Shown piece after piece: positions 1 through 6,162 of a DNA stretch of 9,769 nt (position 1 is its first letter; every line of letters begins with the position of its first letter). Source of the stretch: Epilinea sp044228875 (lineage in GTDB: Bacteria; Chloroflexota; Anaerolineae; Epilineales; Epilineaceae); the NCBI GenBank assembly GCA_044228875.1, contig JBGAUA010000134.1, positions 1 through 9,769 of the forward strand, read 5' to 3'. Under the pieces are notes generated by a model. The model ran no database searches. It was not told the origin of the DNA and saw only the letters and a program-made list of their open reading frames with translations. Made by a program: the position numbers and the translations under genes.

Positions 1-44
1 CGATGCCCGCCGCAGGCGACGGAATGTGAACAGGAGCCGAAACG

Positions 45-1523
45 ATGAATCGGAAGCGACTTTGGCGCGTGGGTGGAACGCTCGTTGCCACCTGGATCGC
101 GGGTGCGGCCCTAGGGGCGCTCGACCTTCAGCGGCCCGCAGGATCGGGGAGCCGGGTGAGCCTGGTGGAGTCGGCCTATGCGCAGCCGGGCGCGACAACC
201 TGTCTCATCGGTAGCAATTTCGACGACGGTAGCACCCAAGGCTGGACCGCCACGGCCGTCGACTCCGCGTCGGGCATCCGCCCCGGCGGGTCGACCATCA
301 CCCCGCCCGTCAGCACCTTCTACTACCACCTCAAGGATGCCGGCGGCGCCTCCAACCTCAACGCGCCTGCCGCCTTCCTGGGCGACCTGGTCAAGGGGCT
401 GGCTCCCGGCTGTCGGCGGCAGTTCTGCTTCGACATCAACCTCATCGTCGATGGCGACAACAATGCCACCCTCCACCCCAGCTTTGCGGCCACCTTCAGC
501 ATCAATACCGCGAGCGGGTCCGCTACCTTCGCGTCGACCACGATGGTCAGCGAGCCGGGCGGCACTGATGCCGGGTGGCACCGCGTCTGCACCACGTTCC
601 AGATCCTCAGCGCCGGCCAGCCACTGCCGCCGGGATGGAGGCTCTTCGACACCGCCGGCGTGTTGATTCCGGCACCGACCGCGGCCCAGTGGAACGCCAT
701 GATGACCGGGCCCGTCACGGCCATGCGCTTCCCGGTCGACTGGGGCAGCCCCCAGCAGCTCGAAGAAGTCGGCTACGACAACTTCTGCGTCAGCGACAGC
801 TGCGAATGCGTCACCTTCACCCAGACCAAGGTGACCTGCGCCGACGGACCGACCGGTCCCTCCGGCTGCTACACCGTCACAACCGTGGTGACCAACAACA
901 CCGGCCAGCCGGCATCCTTCGTCATGCTCGGCTCCACAGGGGTCTCGCCGAACGTCGTACCGTTGATTCCGCCCTTGCCGAGCGGCCAGTCCCGACCGAT
1001 CACCTTCACCTATTGCCCTCCCACGTCCTCCACCGCGACCACGGCCTCGGTCGACATTTCTTTGGCCGGCGCCGGCGGTGAGCCCTGTTGCCGGCAAACG
1101 CTGCGATTCGACCTGCCGGCCTGCCCCAGGCCGGAATGCCTGTGGGTTCCGAAGTACAGCACCAGCTGTGTGACCGGAGCGCCCCCCGGAACCTTCAAGT
1201 TGTGGTTCAACTACCGCAACATGACCAACTGTCCCACCAACCTCTTCCTGCTGGCCAGTCCGCCATCCACGGCGACCGCGTCGTACTTCGCGGGTCCGTA
1301 CATGCCGTTCAGCGGCAGTGGACCGACCTACAACGTCCCCGTCACCATCACCGGCGCCACCTCGTCCACCTTCTGCATGGTCATCAGCCAGCAATGCAAG
1401 CAGGGCGGCAATTGCTGCAGCCGAACCGTTTGCTTCACCGTGCCCAACTGTTGGCCCAATCCCATGCCGTCGCCCACACCGGACATCGGCCGCCCTCCGA
1501 TCGACCCCAACCCGGAAGGCTGA
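45..1523 (+). CDS. Exported Cys-rich protein with lectin-like N-terminal module and duplicated Cys domain
   Basis: Encodes 492 residues; I do not recognise a named family for the whole protein. The start ATG has AGGAG at 32-36, 8 nt upstream. Residues 1-46 look like a long signal peptide: a basic start MNRKR, a hydrophobic stretch at about 9-26, and a likely cleavage after AYA (46). Residues 53-249 start with FDDGSTQGW and end with GYDNFCV, the layout of lectin-like or carbohydrate-binding jelly-roll modules; that assignment is inference. Residues 254-360 and 364-469 are two diverged copies of a roughly 106-residue domain. Each opens with EC[VL] followed by a Cys 10 residues later and closes with a CC pair then F-x-x-P-x-C. 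The tail (470-492) is rich in Pro. The many cysteines suggest disulfides outside the cytoplasm. The stop is 2 bp before the next gene, so the two are probably co-expressed. Its substrate or partner is unknown. Confidence 0.85.
   Translation: MNRKRLWRVGGTLVATWIAGAALGALDLQRPAGSGSRVSLVESAYAQPGATTCLIGSNFDDGSTQGWTATAVDSASGIRPGGSTITPPVSTFYYHLKDAGGASNLNAPAAFLGDLVKGLAPGCRRQFCFDINLIVDGDNNATLHPSFAATFSINTASGSATFASTTMVSEPGGTDAGWHRVCTTFQILSAGQPLPPGWRLFDTAGVLIPAPTAAQWNAMMTGPVTAMRFPVDWGSPQQLEEVGYDNFCVSDSCECVTFTQTKVTCADGPTGPSGCYTVTTVVTNNTGQPASFVMLGSTGVSPNVVPLIPPLPSGQSRPITFTYCPPTSSTATTASVDISLAGAGGEPCCRQTLRFDLPACPRPECLWVPKYSTSCVTGAPPGTFKLWFNYRNMTNCPTNLFLLASPPSTATASYFAGPYMPFSGSGPTYNVPVTITGATSSTFCMVISQQCKQGGNCCSRTVCFTVPNCWPNPMPSPTPDIGRPPIDPNPEG
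804..1451 (+). repeat. Two diverged copies of a Cys-patterned protein domain
   Basis: Copy A is 804-1124 (residues 254-360) and copy B is 1134-1451 (residues 364-469). Shared landmarks are E-C at the start (C255 and C365), a second Cys ten residues later (C265 and C375), a Cys near the middle of the second half (C324 and C444), an adjacent CC pair (348-349 and 457-458), and a final F-x-x-P-x-C (C360 and C469). Outside these positions the copies have diverged strongly, so the duplication looks old. Confidence 0.6.
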
Positions 1524-1525
1524 CC

Positions 1526-2740
1526 ATGCACATCAACATCCGGCGTCCTTCGCGAGCCGGGCCTCAACCGCCCTCAGCCGTTCCCGCTTCTTCAGTGTTC
1601 GTGGCGCTCTCGCGATGGGTGCTGCCCTCGATCTTGCTCGTAGGCTTGCTCGTAGGGATCGGTGCGGCACCCTGGAGTCAGGCACGGATGGCATCGATGC
1701 CAGTCCTGGAAGCCGCCCTGGGCGCGAGCGATCAGGTGGTCACCGTGACCCCCGAGGAAACGGATGGTCCAGACCCGGTGACCACCGTGACGCCCGAGGG
1801 CTCGGGCGAGCCTGATCCAGTGGTCACCGTGACCCTCGAGGGCACACAGGAACCTGGACCGGTGACCGTTACCTTGGAGCCCGAAGAGCCGACCGATGCG
1901 CCTTTGACGTCGACTCCGACGGTCGCGATCACGGCTTCGCCATCACCCACTGCGATCCCGTCCCCGACCCATACCCCCTATCCCGGCACGCTCTCCAACA
2001 TCTCCACCCGCGCCTTCGTCGGTACCGGTGACGATGTCATGATCGGCGGTTTCATCGTCCGCAATGGCCAGGTCAAGGTCATCGTTCGCGCGCTGGGGGG
2101 CAGTCTCGCCGCCAGAGGCGTGCCGGGATCGCTGTTCGATCCCCGACTGCGGCTGTTCAGCGGCCAGACGGTCATCGCCGAGAACGACAACTGGGAAACC
2201 GGTAACTGCAGGACCGAGGCCCCGGCAGGGCTGTGGCCTACCGATCCGCGGGAGGCATGCCTGGTCATGACCCTGGCGACTGGCCCCTTCACCGCCATCG
2301 TCGATGGCGTCGGCGGCAGCACCGGCGTCGCGTTGGTCGAGGCCTTCCATTCGGGCGGCAGCGGCGAACTCTCCAACATCTCCACGCGGGCCAAGGTGCG
2401 TACCGGCGATGCGGTGATGATCGGCGGCTTCATCACCCGCGCGCAGCCGATGAAGGCCATCGTCCGCGGCCTTGGCTCGAGCATGGCCGCCAGCGGAGTC
2501 CCCAACACCCTGCTGAACCCGCGCATCCGCTTGTTCAGCGGCCAGACGGTCATCGCCGAGAACGACGACTGGAACAACGGCAACTGCGAGATCCAGGCGC
2601 CTTCCGGACTGTGGCCCAAGGATCCGAAGGAGGCCTGTCTGGTCATCACCCTGGCCCCTGGCCCCTATACCGTCATCGTCGATGGCGTGGGCGCCACGCA
2701 GGGCGTCGGGTTGGTGGAGGTCTTCAACGCCGGCAGGTGA
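1526..2740 (+). CDS. Surface or secreted protein with VTVTPE repeats, Ser/Thr/Pro stalk and two tandem 126-residue domains
   Basis: Encodes 404 residues. The chosen ATG lies 2 bp after the previous stop, with GGAAGG at 1514-1519; the frame is open further upstream but that part overlaps the preceding gene. Residues 31-48 form one hydrophobic segment after a basic N terminus: a signal anchor or a signal peptide, possibly cut after SQA (53). Residues 71-122 hold 14-residue acidic repeats (VTVTPE type). Residues 126-154 are a Thr/Ser/Pro stalk. Residues 156-281 and 282-404 are two copies of a domain beginning LSNISTRA, with MIGGFI, RLFSGQTVIAEND, GNC, GLWP and IVDGVG blocks. Domains with this GD-x-VMIGGFI ... 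GVGLVE pattern are common in large secreted proteins of Verrucomicrobia, Acidobacteria and Chloroflexota; their role is not known to me. Each copy has one Cys pair (C228/C245, C354/C371) that could form a disulfide. A hairpin terminator follows 87 bp after the stop. Confidence 0.85.
   Translation: MHINIRRPSRAGPQPPSAVPASSVFVALSRWVLPSILLVGLLVGIGAAPWSQARMASMPVLEAALGASDQVVTVTPEETDGPDPVTTVTPEGSGEPDPVVTVTLEGTQEPGPVTVTLEPEEPTDAPLTSTPTVAITASPSPTAIPSPTHTPYPGTLSNISTRAFVGTGDDVMIGGFIVRNGQVKVIVRALGGSLAARGVPGSLFDPRLRLFSGQTVIAENDNWETGNCRTEAPAGLWPTDPREACLVMTLATGPFTAIVDGVGGSTGVALVEAFHSGGSGELSNISTRAKVRTGDAVMIGGFITRAQPMKAIVRGLGSSMAASGVPNTLLNPRIRLFSGQTVIAENDDWNNGNCEIQAPSGLWPKDPKEACLVITLAPGPYTVIVDGVGATQGVGLVEVFNAGR
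1736..1891 (+). repeat. 42-nt tandem repeat coding for a 14-residue VTVTPE unit
   Basis: Three full units start at 1736, 1778 and 1820, followed by a shortened fourth unit from 1862. The protein units read VVTVTPEETDGPDP, VTTVTPEGSGEPDP, VVTVTLEGTQEPGP and VTVTLEPEEP. They alternate a beta-prone VTVT core with an acidic, Gly/Pro turn, which suits an extended stalk between the membrane segment and the C-terminal domains. Confidence 0.8.
1991..2737 (+). repeat. 378-nt tandem duplication coding for two 126-residue domains
   Basis: Unit 1 is 1991-2368 and unit 2 is 2369-2737. By hand alignment about two thirds of the residues are identical with no internal gap. At DNA level there is a perfectly identical 35-nt block (2154-2188 versus 2532-2566) and a 17-nt block at the start of each unit (1991-2007 versus 2369-2385), both offset by exactly 378 nt. 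The exact offset and preserved DNA identity indicate a fairly recent duplication or ongoing homogenisation. Confidence 0.9.
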
Positions 2741-2826
2741 CGCCCGGCCAGACTGGCGACAGCCGGACGAACCGGCCGGCGATGAGGCGGCGAGGCACTT
2801 GAACGCCGTCGTCGACATCCAACAGG

Positions 2827-2863
2827 GCAGAAGGAGCGGGGGCACAGCCCCCGCTCCTTCTGC
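2827..2863 (+). terminator. Perfect 17-bp hairpin, terminator-like
   Basis: Left arm GCAGAAGGAGCGGGGGC (2827-2843), loop ACA, perfect complementary right arm (2847-2863). It lies 87 bp after the stop of the second surface-protein gene and before ctaA. No T-tract follows on either strand, so this is the tractless GC-rich type. It shares an AAGGAGCGGGGG core with the hairpin at 4122-4160. Confidence 0.75.
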
Positions 2864-2918
2864 TGCTCGGTCATGGTGGCGCCGGCTGAATCGTGGCCCG
2901 CCCCTGGTCGTTCGCCGC

Positions 2919-2924
2919 TACAAT
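2919..2924 (+). promoter_or_regulatory. Candidate -10 box for ctaA
   Basis: TACAAT matches the sigma-70 -10 consensus at five of six positions in otherwise GC-rich sequence. A start near 2931 would give a leader of about 89 nt. I see no convincing -35 at 16-18 bp, so the call is tentative. It sits downstream of the hairpin at 2827-2863, as expected for a separate ctaA transcript. Confidence 0.35.
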
Positions 2925-3019
2925 ATCGCGTCGCCGACCGGCTTGGCCGCATCCGGCCACCAACGGCCCCGGCCGCACAGCCGCGTCGGCCCCTAGGCCC
3001 CCCGAGGAGCCCTCCATCC

Positions 3020-4069
3020 ATGCCTTCCGACCCCGCCCGTCCCGTCCGTCGCTGGCTGTACCTGCTCGCCTTCCTCATCGGCGTAATGGTCGTCGTCGGC
3101 GGCTATGTGCGCCTGACCCGCTCTGGGCTGGCCATCGTGGAGTGGAACGTCATCGCCGGCGTGTTGCCGCCCATCGGTGAGCCGGCCTGGCAGGCAGAGT
3201 TCGCCAAGTACCAGGCCACGCCCGAGTACCAGAAGGTCAACGCCGGCATGACCCTGGCCCAGTACCAGCGCATCTTCATCGTGGAATGGGCGCATCGTCT
3301 CATCGCCCGGCTGATCGGGCTCGTCGTTTTCTTGCCGCTCATGTGGTTCTGGTGGCGGGGCATGTTCGCCGCGCGCAAGGGCAGGATATACCTCGGCATC
3401 CTCGCCCTCTTCGGCTTCCAGGGCTTCCTGGGCTGGTTCATGGTTGCCAGCGGCCTGGTGGACCGACCTTCCGTCAGCCACTTCCGACTCACCGCCCACC
3501 TCCTGGCGGCGCTGGCGCTCCTGGCCCTCTGTCTGTGGCAGGCGCTCGAGCTGCGCAGCGGCGCGCCCGCACCCGCGCGCCTCGTCGGCCGACCCAGCCA
3601 GCGGGCGCTGGCCTTCGGTCTCCTGGGCGTGGTCCTGCTGCAACTGGCCTACGGCGGCATGGTCGCGGGGCTCAAGGCCGGGCATGTGTCGGACACCTGG
3701 CCCCTCATGTTCGGGCGATTCCTGCCGGAAGGCCTGCTGACGGCGGTGCAGCCCTGGTGGAGCAACCTGTTCCACACGCCGGCCACCATCCATTTCGTCC
3801 ACCGCTGGTTCGCCTTTGCCGTGCTGGGCTTGGCCTTCGTCGTCCACCGTCGCGCCGGCGCTGCCGCCGATGGCGTCGCCTTGCGCCGCGGTGCCCTGGC
3901 CCTACTGTGGCTCGTCGGCGCGCAGATCCTCCTGGGCATCGGCACCGTGGTCATGGGCGTGCCCCTGGCCGTGGCCCTGGCCCACCAGGGGATGGGCGTG
4001 CTGGTATTCGCCGTGACCGTGGCGCTCGTGCATGAACTGCGGCGGGGCCTGGCGCCCGCCGCGCCATAG
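3020..4069 (+). CDS. ctaA: Heme A synthase, Cox15 type
   Basis: Encodes 349 residues, the usual length for the family. It oxidises the C8 methyl group of heme O to a formyl group, giving heme A for aa3-type cytochrome oxidase in the membrane. The start is the ATG with GAGGAG at 3004-3009; the same frame is open from 2873, but that part would cross the candidate promoter. There are eight hydrophobic segments (about 12-28, 94-110, 122-142, 159-175, 196-213, 261-276, 292-312, 318-336). The heme-ligand histidines known in the family are seen as H92 (in VEWAHR, with the conserved Glu at E89), H160 (RLTAH), H261 (FVHRW) and H322 (AHQ). The first outer loop (LTRSGLAIVEW ... TPEYQKVNAGM) is the long Cox15 kind and lacks the Cys pair of the Bacillus CtaA type. 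No ctaB or oxidase subunit gene is in the window. It converges on clpP, with a hairpin between them. Confidence 0.95.
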   Translation: MPSDPARPVRRWLYLLAFLIGVMVVVGGYVRLTRSGLAIVEWNVIAGVLPPIGEPAWQAEFAKYQATPEYQKVNAGMTLAQYQRIFIVEWAHRLIARLIGLVVFLPLMWFWWRGMFAARKGRIYLGILALFGFQGFLGWFMVASGLVDRPSVSHFRLTAHLLAALALLALCLWQALELRSGAPAPARLVGRPSQRALAFGLLGVVLLQLAYGGMVAGLKAGHVSDTWPLMFGRFLPEGLLTAVQPWWSNLFHTPATIHFVHRWFAFAVLGLAFVVHRRAGAAADGVALRRGALALLWLVGAQILLGIGTVVMGVPLAVALAHQGMGVLVFAVTVALVHELRRGLAPAAP

Positions 4070-4121
4070 CCGCCGGCCGCTCCGTCGCCGGTCGCTGCCG
4101 ATACCGATGCCGCCAACGATG

Positions 4122-4160
4122 TCGCGCCCCCGGCTCCTGAGCAAGGAGCGGGGGGCGCGA
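4122..4160. terminator. Hairpin between convergent ctaA and clpP, probably a two-way terminator
   Basis: Left arm 4122-4138 pairs with right arm 4144-4160 over 17 positions with a single mismatch (G4132 against G4150) around a 5-nt loop. It starts 53 bp after the ctaA stop and ends 27 bp before the clpP stop, so it can serve both genes. No T-tract is present on either side. Confidence 0.75.
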
Positions 4161-4186
4161 TGGGTCGGAAGCGCGGGGACCCGGGG

Positions 4187-4837
4187 TCAGTCGAAGGTGA
4201 TGTCCGCGCCCGTCGGCGTCGGCGGCATGCCTTCCGGCCCCGGCAGCACCTCATCGATCAGGCCGTAGTCCTTGGCCTCGTAGGCCGTCATGTAATGGTC
4301 ACGCTGGAAGTCGTCGGCCACGCGTTCCACCGGTTGGCCCGTGTGGTGGGCCAGGATCGTGTGGATCTTGCGGTGCAGCCGCAGGAGCTCCCGCGCCTGG
4401 ATCTCCACGTCCTGGGCATAGCCGCGGCTGCCGCCGCCCGCCGGATGCAGGTGCACGGTGGCGTTGGGCAGGGCCGTACGCTTGCCCTTCGTCCCGGCAG
4501 CCAGCAGCACCGTGGCCATCGAGGCCGTCGAACCCACGGCGATCGTGCGCACGTCGGCCCGCACCAGCTGCATCGTGTCGTAGATGGCGAGCCCGGAATA
4601 CACCACGCCGCCTGGGGAGTTGATGTACAGGTGAATGTCCTTCGTCGGGTCCTCCCTGTCCAGGTACAGGAGCTGGGCCACGATGAGGTTGGAGATCTGG
4701 TCCTCGATGGGCGTGCCCAGGAAGATGATGCGGTTCTGCAGCAGCAGGCTGTAGATGTCGTAGGCCCGCTCGCCGCGGCCCGTGGTCTCGATGACCATCG
4801 GGACGATGGCCTGCGGCCGGAGAATCTCAGGGTTCAT
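4187..4837 (-). CDS. clpP: ATP-dependent Clp protease proteolytic subunit ClpP
   Basis: Encodes 216 residues of the cytoplasmic serine protease that forms a double heptameric ring and degrades proteins fed by a Clp ATPase. The catalytic triad is intact: S106 in TASMA, H131 in HLHPAGG and D180 in QRDHYM. The spacings (25 and 74 residues) equal those of E. coli S98/H123/D172. Other family blocks are VIETTGRGERAYDIYS (15-30), RIIFLG (36-41), YINSPGG (71-77) and YGLIDEV (191-197). The serine motif is GSTASM where most ClpPs have GQAASM, and the His motif is HLHP rather than MIHQP. No Shine-Dalgarno site is obvious before this ATG. M14 is a second possible start and would give a shorter N terminus, which could reflect processing of the propeptide. 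No clpX or clpA gene is in the window. A separate candidate promoter lies upstream at 4889-4918. Confidence 0.96.
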   Translation of the reverse strand: MNPEILRPQAIVPMVIETTGRGERAYDIYSLLLQNRIIFLGTPIEDQISNLIVAQLLYLDREDPTKDIHLYINSPGGVVYSGLAIYDTMQLVRADVRTIAVGSTASMATVLLAAGTKGKRTALPNATVHLHPAGGGSRGYAQDVEIQARELLRLHRKIHTILAHHTGQPVERVADDFQRDHYMTAYEAKDYGLIDEVLPGPEGMPPTPTGADITFD

Positions 4838-4860
4838 GACTTGGCGGCTGCTTTCGTGGC

Positions 4861-4876
4861 GCCCGCACGTGCGGGC
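4861..4876. promoter_or_regulatory. Perfect 16-bp palindrome in the predicted clpP leader
   Basis: GCCCGCACGTGCGGGC is its own reverse complement. It lies 23 bp upstream of the clpP start codon and, if the promoter call is right, about 6-21 nt after the transcription start. It could be an operator for a dimeric regulator or a 6-bp RNA stem with an ACGT loop. It does not resemble CIRCE or the CtsR heptad repeat. Confidence 0.4.
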
Positions 4877-4888
4877 CGGCTTTGGCCC

Positions 4889-4918
4889 ATTCTAGCGACC
4901 GCCGACGAGGCCTTCCAA
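4889..4918 (-). promoter_or_regulatory. Candidate sigma-70 promoter of clpP
   Basis: On the minus strand TTGGAA (4918-4913) is followed after 18 bp by TAGAAT (4894-4889), matching the -35 and -10 consensus at four and five of six positions. Transcription would start near 4882, leaving a leader of about 45 nt. This suggests clpP can be expressed apart from rlmI, which ends 153 bp upstream of the clpP start codon. Confidence 0.5.
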
Positions 4919-4989
4919 GGCGGCGGGATTAGAACTGCGTCAGAAGGCGGGTGGTCTGCGGCGCGCGCTACGGCAGATGGCCCCATGGA

Positions 4990-6156
4990 CTAGGGCGCCA
5001 TACCGTACCAGGCCTGAAGGTAGTCGCCCTCCGGGAATGCCGGCAGCACAGGATGGTCCGGACCCGCGCCGTGCAGCGCGAACAGGCGCAGCGGTCGCCC
5101 TGCCTGAGTCGCGGCCTCCGCCAGCACCCCGCGCAGGGCCGCGGCTGCGATATGGCTGGAGCAGCTGCAGCTGACCAGGATGCCGCCGGGAGCGAGGCGC
5201 TCCAGGCAGAGGCGGGCCAGGCGCCCGTAGGCCGCCAGGGCCCTCGGCCGGGACTCGGCCGAGGGGGCCATGCTGGGAGGGTCGGCGATGATGAGGTCCC
5301 AGGGGCCGCGTTCGGATTCCAGGAAGTCCAAGGCGTCCATGGCGTGGAAGCCGTAGCTCGAGCTATCCGGCGGCAGGCCGTTCAGGGCGAAGTTGCGGCC
5401 CGCCGCCGCCAGGGCCGGCGCGGCCACATCGACGCTGTCCACCCGCGTCGCGCCGCCGAGGGCCGCGGCAACCGAGAAGCCGCCCGTGTAGCTGTAGAGG
5501 TTGAGCACCCGCCGCCCGGCGGCCAGCCGGCCGACGCGACGGCGGTTCTCGCGCTGGTCCAGGTAGAGCCCTGTCTTGTGCCCCAGGCGCAGGTCTGCCT
5601 CCAGGCGCAGCCCATGCTCCGCCACCACCAGCGGTCCGTCCGGCGCGCTGCCTTCCCAAGCGAGCAGTTGGCCGTCCGCCTGACGTTCAACGACGGCCTT
5701 CAGGTCGGGCCACTGGGCCATGAGGGCGGCGGCGAAGGCGGCGCGCAGGCCATGGACCGCCGGGCTGTCGCAGCGCAGCACCGCCACCGGCCCGTAACGG
5801 TCGGCCACCAAGGCCGGCAGGCCGTCCGCCTCCCCGTGCGCCAGACGCCAGGCATCCGACGCCGCGCGGTCGACCGTGGCCCGGCGGAGGGCCGCCGCCT
5901 GTCGCACCCGCTCGCGCAGCAGCGACGCGTCGATCGGCTGCAGCGGGTCCCGCGTCCACAGGCGCAGGGCAATGGGGCTCTGCGGATCGTAGAGGCCGCG
6001 TGCCAGGAAGCGGCCGCGCCCGTCGTGCAGGTCCACGACCTGGCCGGTCGCCATGCCGGCCGGCACGGAGACGGCGCCGTCGAAGACCCAGGGATGGCCC
6101 TGGCGGATGGTGGTCGCCAGGTCCTTGCGCAGGACGGCTACCGGGGGGCTGGTCAT
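4990..6156 (-). CDS. rlmI: Class I SAM-dependent 23S rRNA cytosine methyltransferase, RlmI-like
   Basis: Encodes 388 residues, close to the roughly 396 of E. coli RlmI, which makes m5C at 23S rRNA position 1962. Domain order fits: a PUA-like RNA-binding domain (about 6-75, with LRKDLATTIRQGHPWVFDGA), a central domain with GEADGLPALVADRYG (108-122), then a Rossmann methyltransferase domain. In the last, KTGLYLDQRENR (194-205) precedes SAM motif I LNLYSYTGGFSVA (218-230), the acidic end of strand 2 (D243) and ADPPS (291-295). Next comes SCSCSSH (329-335), which carries cysteines C330 and C332, one of which is probably catalytic. The start is 6 bp after the stop of the receiver gene with no clear Shine-Dalgarno site, so translation is probably coupled. 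The exact target base could differ from E. coli; membership of the RlmI/RlmK family is solid. Confidence 0.92.
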   Translation of the reverse strand: MTSPPVAVLRKDLATTIRQGHPWVFDGAVSVPAGMATGQVVDLHDGRGRFLARGLYDPQSPIALRLWTRDPLQPIDASLLRERVRQAAALRRATVDRAASDAWRLAHGEADGLPALVADRYGPVAVLRCDSPAVHGLRAAFAAALMAQWPDLKAVVERQADGQLLAWEGSAPDGPLVVAEHGLRLEADLRLGHKTGLYLDQRENRRRVGRLAAGRRVLNLYSYTGGFSVAAALGGATRVDSVDVAAPALAAAGRNFALNGLPPDSSSYGFHAMDALDFLESERGPWDLIIADPPSMAPSAESRPRALAAYGRLARLCLERLAPGGILVSCSCSSHIAAAALRGVLAEAATQAGRPLRLFALHGAGPDHPVLPAFPEGDYLQAWYGMAP

Positions 6157-6162
6157 GGCCGG

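Noticed and set aside
111..1394. Long minus-strand open frame opposite the first surface-protein gene
   Set aside because: Its product is low-complexity Gly/Arg/Asp-rich, and the plus-strand frame has a ribosome-binding site, signal peptide and ordered Cys pattern. Long antisense frames are common in such GC-rich DNA.
1088..1525. N-terminal extension of the second surface-protein gene
   Set aside because: The frame is open but it would overlap the whole second half of the preceding gene. The ATG at 1526 has a ribosome-binding site and is followed by a plausible export signal.
1736..1891. Possible CRISPR-like repeat
   Set aside because: The 42-nt units are contiguous, in frame and without spacers; they are a coding tandem repeat.
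2873..3019. Earlier ATG for ctaA
   Set aside because: It would add 49 Pro/Arg-rich residues not seen in the family and would run through the candidate promoter; the ATG at 3020 has GAGGAG at a good distance.
4899..4926. Bulged inverted repeat downstream of rlmI as a terminator
   Set aside because: CCGCC/GGCGG and GCCTT/AAGGC can pair, but with a 6-nt bulge and a very short loop, and the site overlaps the likely clpP -35 region. Too weak to call.
4956..4978. TCTGC/GCAGA inverted repeat just after rlmI
   Set aside because: Only five pairs around a 13-nt loop and no T-tract; expected by chance in this composition.
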